Shown here: positions 23,120 through 30,795 of the stretch, piece by piece
Layout of the letters: every line of letters starts with the position of its first letter
Position numbering within the stretch: the stretch's first letter is position 1
Assembly (NCBI GenBank): GCA_902800595.1
Contig: CADCFA010000013.1
Span: forward strand, 1-34,089
Reading direction: 5' to 3'
Source of the DNA: an uncultured Prevotellaceae bacterium
GTDB taxonomy: Bacteria > Bacteroidota > Bacteroidia > Bacteroidales > Bacteroidaceae
Length of the DNA: 34,089 nucleotides
The notes under the pieces: generated by a model
What the model was told of the DNA's origin: nothing
The model's database searches: none
Seen by the model: the letters and a program-made list of their open reading frames with translations, nothing else
Program-made: the position numbers and the translations under genes

Positions 23120-23776
23120 TCAATAATCACCCCATTGGCGTTGGATTTCATCTTTATCCACTTCTTCAATCAGAATTTCAGCCAAAGCGACTATCACGTC
23201 AGTAGGTACTCCAAATCTAGGATCGTCACTGTGGGGATTGATTGCAGGTAGGAAATGAGGCATCTCACTCTTATAAACATCCTTCATTCGAGTACCTTTC
23301 GGACCTTCACCAGTACAAGAATAAGTGATATTAGCCAATCGGTCACAAAGTTTTACAAAAGGAGCATATGGCGTCTCACGAATACCCTTATAGTACTTCT
23401 CCCCTGCCCTTTCTGCTCTTGTACGCCCTTTATCATTGGTCAATGCATACACGATTTCCGTTGCCAACAGTGCCTGCTCTACAGTCATCATATGTCTTGC
23501 CTCTCGCATCACATCATTATACGTCATACGAGCATCCTCGATACTGTCGTGAAAATAAGCCCCAAAGAACAACGGCAACACGTCCTCTTCCCTTATGCAC
23601 ACAAGATGACCATAGTTTCTCACACCCTCTACCACCATATCGAGATGGAAGCCATATGGCAACGTGCCAGCATACGTCTGATTTACACTCTGATGAAGAT
23701 CGTGCGCCATCTGGCGGAAGTGCTCAATCTGGTCAGCGTATTTCACCAATAAAGCCTGAAAATCATCCTTGATCAT
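23120..23776 (-). CDS. HD-domain hydrolase, RelA/SpoT-HD (MESH1-like) type
   Basis: This 218-residue single-domain protein carries the metal-binding HD pattern of (p)ppGpp hydrolases: His44, His76-Asp77 within FHDSIED (Glu80, Asp81) and KLCDRLANI (Asp145, Asn149). No synthetase, TGS or ACT domain is present, so it is a small hydrolase rather than a full Rel/SpoT. It may degrade (p)ppGpp or a related nucleotide. It has its own promoter (23810-23803), divergent from the SDR gene, and its stop lies 95 nt upstream of the polyene operon start. Read-through is possible since no terminator hairpin is seen between them. Confidence 0.8.
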   Translation of the reverse strand: MIKDDFQALLVKYADQIEHFRQMAHDLHQSVNQTYAGTLPYGFHLDMVVEGVRNYGHLVCIREEDVLPLFFGAYFHDSIEDARMTYNDVMREARHMMTVEQALLATEIVYALTNDKGRTRAERAGEKYYKGIRETPYAPFVKLCDRLANITYSCTGEGPKGTRMKDVYKSEMPHFLPAINPHSDDPRFGVPTDVIVALAEILIEEVDKDEIQRQWGDY

Positions 23777-23802
23777 TGCTCTGTTCTTTTGTTATCAGGT
23801 TG

Positions 23803-23810
23803 CAAAATTA
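23803..23810 (-). promoter_or_regulatory. Promoter -7 box for HD hydrolase gene
   Basis: TAATTTTG on the minus strand fits TAnnTTTG, 26 nt before the ATG at 23776. It is back-to-back with the plus-strand promoter at 23854-23861, in a 108-nt divergent intergenic region. Confidence 0.5.
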
Positions 23811-23853
23811 ATAAAAAACTCTTTAATTCATGCATTTTATTTCAGAAAAATCG

Positions 23854-23861
23854 TATCTTTG
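23854..23861 (+). promoter_or_regulatory. Promoter -7 box for SDR-nitroreductase pair
   Basis: TATCTTTG fits TAnnTTTG, 23 nt before the ATG at 23885. This box places the start of the SDR gene at 23885, since the longer frame from 23789 would include the promoter. Confidence 0.55.
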
Positions 23862-23884
23862 CAGCAAATTGGCACAAAAAAGAA

Positions 23885-24637
23885 ATGAAAACAATACTCA
23901 TTACAGGGGCTACGAGTGGAATCGGACTCGGCTGTGCCCGCAAATTTGCAAAGAATGGTGATCGTGTAATCATCACAGGTCGTAATGCTGATAAACTGGC
24001 TGCCATCAGTTCAGATCTTCTGGCCCAAGGCGCCGAGGTATTTACGCTTTGTTTCGACGTGCGTGATCGCCAGGCTGCCCAACAGGCCATTGAGAGCCTG
24101 CCCACCGCTTGGAAGCAGATCGACGTACTTGTGAATAACGCAGGTATCGCCCTTGGTCTTGAACCGGAGTTTGAGGGCGATATCGACGACTGGGAAACAA
24201 TGATCGATACCAATATCAAAGGGTTACTCACTATGACTCGCCTTGTCGTGCCTCAGATGGTTGCACGCAACAGCGGTCATATCATTAACATCGGCTCTGT
24301 CGCTGGAGATGCTGCTTATGCTGGCGGCAATGTCTATTGTGCCACAAAGGCTGCCGTGAAAGCCCTGTCCGATGGTCTCCGTATCGATGTAGCCGGAACA
24401 GCCGTACGTGTTACGAATCTAAAACCTGGGCTTGTTGAGACAAACTTCAGTAACATTCGCTTCCATGGCGATACTGAACGTGCAGCCAAAGTTTATCAAG
24501 GCATTAAGCCCCTTAATGGCGACGATATCGCCGATGTGGCAGTCTATGCCGCCAACGCTCCGGCTCATGTTCAAATTGCTGAAGTACTTATCCTCGCTAC
24601 TCATCAGGCCAGTGGAAGTGTCATTCAAAGAAAATAA
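23885..24637 (+). CDS. SDR-family 3-hydroxy acid dehydrogenase (YdfG-like)
   Basis: This 250-residue classical short-chain dehydrogenase has GATSGIGLG at residues 7-15 (NADP-binding), NNAGIAL, the catalytic Ser in IGSVAG and the YCATK Tyr-Lys pair. Close family resemblance is to YdfG, which oxidises serine and 3-hydroxypropionate-type substrates. It could in principle act as a beta-ketoacyl reductase, an activity the nearby polyene operon lacks. However, it is on the other strand with its own promoter, and its motifs fit YdfG better than FabG. It forms an operon with the nitroreductase gene 30 nt downstream. Confidence 0.88.
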   Translation: MKTILITGATSGIGLGCARKFAKNGDRVIITGRNADKLAAISSDLLAQGAEVFTLCFDVRDRQAAQQAIESLPTAWKQIDVLVNNAGIALGLEPEFEGDIDDWETMIDTNIKGLLTMTRLVVPQMVARNSGHIINIGSVAGDAAYAGGNVYCATKAAVKALSDGLRIDVAGTAVRVTNLKPGLVETNFSNIRFHGDTERAAKVYQGIKPLNGDDIADVAVYAANAPAHVQIAEVLILATHQASGSVIQRK

Positions 24638-24667
24638 CTAACCCTCACAAAAAACCTAGCAAAAGAA

Positions 24668-25309
24668 ATGAGAAGATTATTATTAACTTTCTGCATGGCA
24701 GTGTTTTGTATATTCACCGCAGCTGCACAAGAAAACAATGATTCAACGAAGATTGAAGCGTCATCTTTCGACAACCCTGTCATCAAAGCTATCATGGCTC
24801 GTCGCTCTATTCGTAGGTATCTTGACAAGCCTGTCGAACACGAGAAGTTGGCTGTTATTGCAGAGTGTGGTATCAACGCACCCAATGGAAGCAACCGTCA
24901 GCCATGGCTTTTACGTGTTGTAGAAAATCAGAAGCTCCTTGCTGAAATAAACGAGGTGTATGTAAAAATGAATGCCCAACAAGTTAAACGAGACACAAAC
25001 TTTAAAAACATGTTCCGCAATGCGCCCAACATCATTGTGGTCTGTACCCCAGGTAAAGGTGGTGGCGAAGAAGATGCTGGCATGCTGGCAGAAAACATGA
25101 TGCTGGCAGCTCATTCATTAGGTCTCGGTACCTGCTGTCTCGGAGGTGTTGTACGTTTCCTTTCCAGCCACAATCAGGCAGAATTCTTCCTCAACGAGTT
25201 GAACATCCCTGCTGATTACAAAATCAACTTTATTATCGCAGTTGGCTACCCTGACGAGGAGCCTGCTGCCAAGCCCCGCGACACATCAAAGATTATGTAT
25301 ATCGACTAA
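24668..25309 (+). CDS. Exported nitroreductase-family flavoprotein
   Basis: This 213-residue protein has a signal peptide (MRRLLLTFCMAVFCIFTAAAQ) before a nitroreductase domain starting IMARRSIRRYLDKPV, with NAPNGSNRQPW as the flavin-contacting loop and LGLGTCCLGG near 155-164. The family uses FMN to reduce nitro groups, quinones or similar compounds. Export is unusual for a flavin enzyme that normally draws electrons from cytosolic NAD(P)H, though Bacteroidota have such forms. It is co-transcribed with the SDR gene and followed by a hairpin at 25318. Confidence 0.87.
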   Translation: MRRLLLTFCMAVFCIFTAAAQENNDSTKIEASSFDNPVIKAIMARRSIRRYLDKPVEHEKLAVIAECGINAPNGSNRQPWLLRVVENQKLLAEINEVYVKMNAQQVKRDTNFKNMFRNAPNIIVVCTPGKGGGEEDAGMLAENMMLAAHSLGLGTCCLGGVVRFLSSHNQAEFFLNELNIPADYKINFIIAVGYPDEEPAAKPRDTSKIMYID

Positions 25310-25317
25310 CCATAAAT

Positions 25318-25348
25318 GCCCCATCTCAGTATGGGGCTATTATTATTA
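25318..25348 (+). terminator. Hairpin terminator after nitroreductase
   Basis: GCCCCAT (25318-25324) and ATGGGGC (25331-25337) form a perfect 7-bp stem with a 6-nt loop, followed by TATTATTATT. The T-run is interrupted, so termination may be partial. Confidence 0.6.
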
Positions 25349-25367
25349 ACTAAAAAACAAATAAATT

Positions 25368-25586
25368 ATGACAAAAGACCAACATCATCCAAAGGCAGAG
25401 TTCGTCTCTCCTGCCTCGCAAATGAAAAAAATCAAGTCGCCCCAGAATGTTCCAAAAATGGTATGTATGAAGCAATTAATCAAAAAGTATCTACGTCAGA
25501 CAGGATGGATTGATTATAATTCTGATCATACCAGACATTTTGAGAAGAAGATGAACAAGATTCAACAAAAACTTCATTTGCTATAA
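25368..25586 (+). CDS. Small basic protein of unknown function
   Basis: This 72-codon frame starts with ATGACAAAAG after an A-rich ribosome-binding region. The product is strongly basic (for example KKIKSPQNVPK and LIKKYLRQTGW) and ends in a helical KKMNKIQQKLHLL. It has no signal peptide or membrane helix. No promoter box is seen; it lies 31 nt beyond the hairpin after the nitroreductase and would depend on read-through. I recognise no family. It may be a small nucleic-acid-binding protein or not a gene at all. Confidence 0.4.
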   Translation: MTKDQHHPKAEFVSPASQMKKIKSPQNVPKMVCMKQLIKKYLRQTGWIDYNSDHTRHFEKKMNKIQQKLHLL

Positions 25587-25741
25587 TCCTTATGAGAAAA
25601 CAATCACCAGGTTCATTATGTTGGGCTGCCTTTCTAAAAATGGGAGCTCGCAATATAAATTCTCCCAATTATAATTATTGCTTATTTGTTAATAAAGTAT
25701 AATTATTATAGGTCCGTAGTACAATTGCTGTAAATTATGCG

Positions 25742-25749
25742 TATTTTTG
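25742..25749 (+). promoter_or_regulatory. Promoter -7 box of the dCACHE receptor operon
   Basis: TATTTTTG fits TAnnTTTG, 21 nt before ATG 25771. No convincing TTTG -33 box is at the right spacing. The upstream 150 bases are AT-rich, with a weak inverted repeat TGGGAG/CTCCCA. Confidence 0.5.
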
Positions 25750-25770
25750 CATAATTAACAATTGTATCTT

Positions 25771-26757
25771 ATGAAGAAAATAAGAATATATGTATTACTG
25801 ACCGTAACGCTTACCATGCTGGTTTTGCTTTTATTGACCTTCTTCGTATGCCAATATAGCATGCGGGCAGAAAATCATGTGCGCTACGTTGGTATTATGA
25901 ATGTAGTATCTGAGAAGATTGCCAAGACCATCAACGGCATGGAGATGAATGCCATGAATGTGTTTGATGAAGTTGAGAAAAATATGGGATCACCAGAAGC
26001 CGTCGTCGATGCTTTGATGAGCAAAACCAGTTTAAATCTTGACGTAAGAGGTTACTTTGCCGCCTTTGAACCCGACTATTTTCCACAAAAAGGCAGATGG
26101 TTTGAGCCATACGTACACCAAACAGACAGCAGCAACACTTTTGTGATGAGTCAGGTAGGATCAGCCAGACATGATTATACAAAATCTGACTGGTATATGC
26201 GTGCCAAGGAAGAGAGCATGAGTTTCTGGTCTGATCCGTATTACTACTACGACGGGACGAGCATCAGCGGACACTATTGTACCTTCGTGGAGCCCATCTT
26301 CGACTCGAATGGAAAACTTGTATGCGTTTGTGGTGCTGACATGACACTGGAATGGCTGTCGAAAGAATTGAGACAAATAGATTACAGAAGCCAGCAAAAT
26401 GTCTTGCTAAACAAATACGCCATCAATAAAGAACTCGACTATTATACAGTAGTAGTAAACAGTGATGGCAGTTGCATTGCCCACCCCGAAGACAAAAACG
26501 TTCCGATGAAGGAAGTGGTGAATGATCTGAAACAGCGGAGAAGCGGCATGCTTGAAACAACTGTAAATGGCGAACCCGTAACTATCTATTACGGACCAAT
26601 CAATAACATTAGCTGGTCGGTTGCTGTGGTTGTGCCCCAACAAGACACCCTGAAACCGATGCTCATTTTAGGCTTAATATTAATTGCAGTAGCTATGCTG
26701 GGATTGATGGTTGTATGGCTGGTATTAAGGAGTGCAAGATATGCTGAAGTTTCTTAA
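25771..26757 (+). CDS. dCACHE receptor without output domain
   Basis: This 328-residue protein has an N-terminal membrane helix (about 6-27), a periplasmic double-CACHE sensor (about 35-290) with RGYFAAFEPDYFP, DWYMRAKEESMSFWSDPYYY and FVEPIFDSNGKLVCVCGADM, and a second helix (about 300-322). It ends six residues later (ARYAEVS), so there is no HAMP, kinase or other output domain. The stop is genuine in frame and overlaps the next gene start by 17 nt. It may pair through its helices with the two following receptors. The start is set at ATG 25771; an upstream TTG at 25762 is less likely. Confidence 0.85.
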   Translation: MKKIRIYVLLTVTLTMLVLLLLTFFVCQYSMRAENHVRYVGIMNVVSEKIAKTINGMEMNAMNVFDEVEKNMGSPEAVVDALMSKTSLNLDVRGYFAAFEPDYFPQKGRWFEPYVHQTDSSNTFVMSQVGSARHDYTKSDWYMRAKEESMSFWSDPYYYYDGTSISGHYCTFVEPIFDSNGKLVCVCGADMTLEWLSKELRQIDYRSQQNVLLNKYAINKELDYYTVVVNSDGSCIAHPEDKNVPMKEVVNDLKQRRSGMLETTVNGEPVTIYYGPINNISWSVAVVVPQQDTLKPMLILGLILIAVAMLGLMVVWLVLRSARYAEVS

Positions 26758-28243
26758 GAACATACCCCCTTCATCTCTAAAGCTGAACCTCATGGTCGTA
26801 TGTGAGACGGTGTTACTGCTGACAGTGGCACTTGGGGTGATGCTCTATTTCTCGCATCAGGCATTGAGGCAAGAGGCCATTCATGATGCGGAAGAGACGC
26901 TGGACGGTACCGTTCAGCATATTGATAATATCTTACTGAGCATTGTACAGACCACTGAGAACATTTACCAGGATGTACAAAATAATCTTGACCAGCCAGA
27001 GCGCATGGAGACCTACAGCCGCCGGGTGGTAGAATGCAATCCCTATATCACTGGATGCGCCATCGTATTTAAGCCGTATTTTTATAAGAATCAGGAATTG
27101 TTTATGGCTTATATACATCGTGAAGAGTCTATTCTCGTCAAATCAGACTCCTTTGGTCCTAAACCATATACTGAACAGATATGGTACACAAAGCCCATGG
27201 AGTCAGAGAATGCCTGTTGGACCGATCCATTCAAGGATGAGAACATGGAGGGAGGAGCCCTTACAACTTTCTGCTTGCCAATCTTCTTACCATCAAAAGA
27301 TAACAGAAAGAAAGAATGCGTAGGCGTGATGGCTGTGGATCTCTCTATCAGCCAACTCTCAAAGATTGTACTTGAAGCAAAATTGTCACCCAATAGTTAC
27401 AGCGTGTTGCTGGGAAGTAATGGCGCATACATGATTCACCCTGATACCCAAAAACTTTCGCTCAAGACTGTATTCACAGTTGTCAAGAAGGAAAGCAGTC
27501 CTACGGTGAAGGAGGCAGCCAATGCGATGATGGCAGGTGAGACTGGTTATAAGCCTTTTACAATGAATGGCAAAGACTGGTATGTGTTCTACAAGCCTTT
27601 CTCGAGTGAGCAATTGGCAGGTCACAACATCGCACCACTTAAATGGAGTGTTGGAGAAGTATGTCCTGACGATGACATTTTCGGTTCCTTCTACCTGTTA
27701 CTTTACACAGTGGTAAGCCTTGCTGTTCTCGGTCTTGTCATTTTCTTCCTGCTCTGTCATGCATTCATCCACAAACAGCTGCAGCCTCTCCGTATGCTGA
27801 CCAACTCGGCGCAACACATTGCTGAGGGTAACTACGATGAACCCATACCCTATACAGACAGAGAAGACGAAATCGGACAACTGCAATACCGATTCAGAAA
27901 AATGCAGCAGTCGTTAGCAATGCACGTTAGTGAGCTGAAACAGTTGAACGAATCATTGAAAAGTCGTGGAGAGATCCTCGAAAAAAGCTCAGAACAATCC
28001 ATTGAAAATGACAGGATGAGATCGAAATTCCTGCATTACATATCAAACCAGATGATCTCTCCAGGTGATCTCATCGACAAGAGCGTCACCAAGCTCTGTA
28101 ACAATTATCATGAGATGAGTATCGAGGATATTGAGAAAGAGACGGAAATCATCAAACAGCAGAGTACAACTATCCTGCAGCTACTAGGACATATTATCCA
28201 AGCAATGCAGATTGATTCAGGAAAGGAGGATAGCCATGAGTAG
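26741..28243 (+). CDS. dCACHE-HAMP receptor with dead, truncated HisKA-like end
   Basis: This 500-residue membrane receptor has a helix (about 17-38), a periplasmic dCACHE (about 45-310), a second helix (about 318-342), then HAMP (about 345-395) and a coiled coil. The last part reads RSKFLHYISNQMISPG where active kinases have ISHEMRTPL: the phosphoacceptor His is Asn (residue 436). No HATPase domain follows. It therefore cannot phosphorylate itself or others, but still has a dimerisation helix pair. It overlaps both neighbours, supporting co-translation and possible heterodimers with the complete kinase downstream. Confidence 0.87.
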   Translation: MLKFLKNIPPSSLKLNLMVVCETVLLLTVALGVMLYFSHQALRQEAIHDAEETLDGTVQHIDNILLSIVQTTENIYQDVQNNLDQPERMETYSRRVVECNPYITGCAIVFKPYFYKNQELFMAYIHREESILVKSDSFGPKPYTEQIWYTKPMESENACWTDPFKDENMEGGALTTFCLPIFLPSKDNRKKECVGVMAVDLSISQLSKIVLEAKLSPNSYSVLLGSNGAYMIHPDTQKLSLKTVFTVVKKESSPTVKEAANAMMAGETGYKPFTMNGKDWYVFYKPFSSEQLAGHNIAPLKWSVGEVCPDDDIFGSFYLLLYTVVSLAVLGLVIFFLLCHAFIHKQLQPLRMLTNSAQHIAEGNYDEPIPYTDREDEIGQLQYRFRKMQQSLAMHVSELKQLNESLKSRGEILEKSSEQSIENDRMRSKFLHYISNQMISPGDLIDKSVTKLCNNYHEMSIEDIEKETEIIKQQSTTILQLLGHIIQAMQIDSGKEDSHE

Positions 28244-30164
28244 AATCAGTGAAAAGCTATCCAGAAAACTCAGTCTCGGTATCATGCTGTTGGCTGTCCC
28301 CATATTCGTTGGAACGCTGGGATTGCTGTTCCTACAGGCACGCTATCTCATCAGGAAAGAAGCAATGGAACGCTCAAACAGCATTCTCAACACAACAGTA
28401 CAACAAGTGAAGTTTTTCATGAGTTCTATTGAAACATCAACCAAAGCAAATGCCTGGCTTCTTGAAGAGAACTTTACACCCGATGCTTTTGAGACAATTT
28501 CACAGCGTGTGATGGAGCTCAACCCGAATATCCTTAGTTTCGCAGTAAGTACAGAGCCTGACGTGCTACCACAGTACGGACACCACTTCTCTGTCTATAC
28601 TATCAGAGAAAGGAATTCGATCCGATCCTTCCGTGAGACAGAATATGAATACTACAAGAAATTGTGGTACAAGACTGCACTGAAGGTAGGGAAGCCCTGT
28701 TGGGTAGAACCGTTTGGAGAACATACTGAGGGGACTATTAATCACAATGAAGCCGTAGCGACCTACTGTCGTCCACTTTATTCTAAGGAAGGTCGTATCA
28801 CAGGAGTCATATCCGCTGACTTCGATTTCAAGTATCTTGCTAAGGTCATCAACGATGTAGAGCCCCCCTATAAAGATGCCTACTTTATACTCATCGGTAG
28901 TGATGGGCGCTATTTCATACATCCTAATTCTGCAAAACTATTCCGAAAAACAATCTTCACTGATGCCGACCCTCATGAGAATGCCGACATCATTGCTTTA
29001 GGACATGAGATGAATGGCGAAAGACAAGGCACCATGCATGTGACTCTCAACAACAAGACCTGCCACGTATGCTACCAACCTGTACCAGGCACAGACTGGA
29101 CGTTAGCTTTAATTTGTCCTGACAGCGAAGTCCTGACAGGGTTTCACCTCCTGACTTATGCCATCATGCTGGTCATCTTTATCGGTTTACTGTTAATCCT
29201 TTGGATTTCGAATAAAGTGGTTAAGCAGACAACGCGTCCTATCAAGAATCTGTTGTATATGACACAGGAGATTGGCAAAGGTAATTACGATGAGACCATC
29301 CCCTACTCCTACCATCAGGATCCAATTGGACAGTTGCAGAACAGTTTCGCTAAGATGCAGGAGTCGCTCCACGAGAACATGGGTAATATCCAACAGGCCA
29401 CCGAAAAACTTAGGTTAAGCAACGACAGGCATCAGAATGCCATTGATCTGGCAGAGTCAGCTTCAAAAGAAAAAGAAGCATTCATACGCTCTGTGTCGCA
29501 TCAGGTTCGCACACCGCTTAACATCATTATGGGATATGCAAGCGTGCTTTACGAATCATTAAAGGCGAACAGATCCACTCCTGAAGATCAAAATGAATTT
29601 GAGAAGGAGAATATGGCAGAAATCAGCCAAACGATAAAACGGAATGCTTTTCTGTTGAAACGAATGGTATTTATGCTCTACGATAGTTCTGAGGAACAAG
29701 CAACAGAGGAGAAGAAAAGCAAGAGAGAAGATGAGCTCTCATGTAACGAGATAGCTCGCGAAAGTATCAGTTATATTAAGACCCATCATCCCGGTATAAG
29801 AATACGATTCAACACTACGATTCCCAATAGTACGTTTATTCTTACTAATAAGGTCTATCTGGAAGGTACCTTACGAGAGTTGCTCAATAATGCCGCAATC
29901 CATTCTGACAAGAAACATATTCAGATGCATGTGGTAAAGTCAGAGGCCAAGATACTGTTTATCGTAGAGGACACAGGTCCTGGCTTACCCAAAAATGCCC
30001 TTTATATGATTGACAAGCCATTTACGAAGATGGATGAGATGTCTGAAGGACTCGGTCTTGGACTCCCCCTTTGTAAACGCCACGCCGTGAATCTTGGAGG
30101 CGACCTGATACTCGACACCAGCTATCAAATCGGTTGTCGATTCATTCTGGAATTGCCAAGATAG
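28236..30164 (+). CDS. Membrane histidine kinase (dCACHE-HAMP-HisKA-HATPase)
   Basis: This 642-residue sensor kinase has a helix (about 13-34), dCACHE (about 40-295), a second helix (about 305-325) and HAMP (about 328-380). HisKA follows with SVSHQVRTPLN (His422). The HATPase has ELLNNAA (N-box), VEDTGPGLP (G1) and GLGLGLPLC (G2), ending ILELPR. All catalytic elements are present. No receiver domain is fused and no response regulator gene lies nearby, so the target is unknown. ATG 28236 overlaps the previous stop (ATGAGTAG). It converges with the FNT gene, only 12 nt away, with no visible terminator. Confidence 0.92.
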   Translation: MSRISEKLSRKLSLGIMLLAVPIFVGTLGLLFLQARYLIRKEAMERSNSILNTTVQQVKFFMSSIETSTKANAWLLEENFTPDAFETISQRVMELNPNILSFAVSTEPDVLPQYGHHFSVYTIRERNSIRSFRETEYEYYKKLWYKTALKVGKPCWVEPFGEHTEGTINHNEAVATYCRPLYSKEGRITGVISADFDFKYLAKVINDVEPPYKDAYFILIGSDGRYFIHPNSAKLFRKTIFTDADPHENADIIALGHEMNGERQGTMHVTLNNKTCHVCYQPVPGTDWTLALICPDSEVLTGFHLLTYAIMLVIFIGLLLILWISNKVVKQTTRPIKNLLYMTQEIGKGNYDETIPYSYHQDPIGQLQNSFAKMQESLHENMGNIQQATEKLRLSNDRHQNAIDLAESASKEKEAFIRSVSHQVRTPLNIIMGYASVLYESLKANRSTPEDQNEFEKENMAEISQTIKRNAFLLKRMVFMLYDSSEEQATEEKKSKREDELSCNEIARESISYIKTHHPGIRIRFNTTIPNSTFILTNKVYLEGTLRELLNNAAIHSDKKHIQMHVVKSEAKILFIVEDTGPGLPKNALYMIDKPFTKMDEMSEGLGLGLPLCKRHAVNLGGDLILDTSYQIGCRFILELPR

Positions 30165-30176
30165 AAAAACAGATTA

Positions 30177-30779
30177 CTACTCGGCTTTCGGCGTGAAGAG
30201 CATCAGCCAGCGATAGAGATTACAACCTACAAAATTGCCAAAGACCTCACTGAGATAAACAACAAGGACAGTGTGCTGTAATACTATGTCTAAAGGAGAC
30301 ACGAGAAAATAGAAGGCATCAGCTATAGAGTGGGCAAAACCACAAAGGATGAACACAGGAACACCCAACACCATAGGCAGAACCTTTCCTTTACGGGCAA
30401 ACTCTACGGCTGTAGTCATAATGAAACCGCATCCAATAGCTAACAGGAAACAAGCCCAGGGGCCTTTAGCCAAACGACCTGCCAGAATCTTTGCAGCAGG
30501 TTCCACACAATCAGGCTGAGCATAGGCAATGAGCCAAGCCGTAAGCAGACAGCCCACTATATTACCCAAAAGCACCGTCAACAACATCAGCCAGTCGCCC
30601 TGACGACGAATAAAACCTGCTGTTCCCGTATAGAGCTTCAAACCATAATACACCACAGTGGTAAGTCCAAATGCAAAGAGGACAGCACCAGCAACACCTC
30701 CCACACGGAGGTTAACTACGCATCCAATGGAGATACAGATTCCTGCGAGTATAGCAGGCGTAAAAGTTTTTTGAAACAT
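30177..30779 (-). CDS. Formate/nitrite transporter (FNT) family channel
   Basis: This 200-residue protein has about six hydrophobic helices and FNT signatures: GVPVFILCGFAHSIADAFYF, with the conserved channel His, and EVFGNFVGCNLYRW near the C-terminus. It is shorter than FocA or NirC (about 270-285) because the cytosolic N-terminal helix is missing. FNT channels pass formate, nitrite, hydrosulfide or lactate as weak acids. Substrate is not readable here. It starts 16 nt after the C1 peptidase gene and probably shares its transcript. Confidence 0.85.
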   Translation of the reverse strand: MFQKTFTPAILAGICISIGCVVNLRVGGVAGAVLFAFGLTTVVYYGLKLYTGTAGFIRRQGDWLMLLTVLLGNIVGCLLTAWLIAYAQPDCVEPAAKILAGRLAKGPWACFLLAIGCGFIMTTAVEFARKGKVLPMVLGVPVFILCGFAHSIADAFYFLVSPLDIVLQHTVLVVYLSEVFGNFVGCNLYRWLMLFTPKAE

Positions 30780-30795
30780 CGTTTGTACAAATATT

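Noticed and set aside
22353-23123. Antiterminator with a 33-residue hydrophobic N-terminal extension (membrane anchor)
   Set aside because: The extension is encoded by the T-rich promoter region containing the -7 box at 23049-23042, and the normal NusG-like start fits ATG 23024.
25592-25702. A 36-codon frame beginning MRKQSPGSLCW
   Set aside because: No promoter box, no family, and it overlaps AT-rich DNA with an inverted repeat leading to the receptor promoter; too weak to call a gene.
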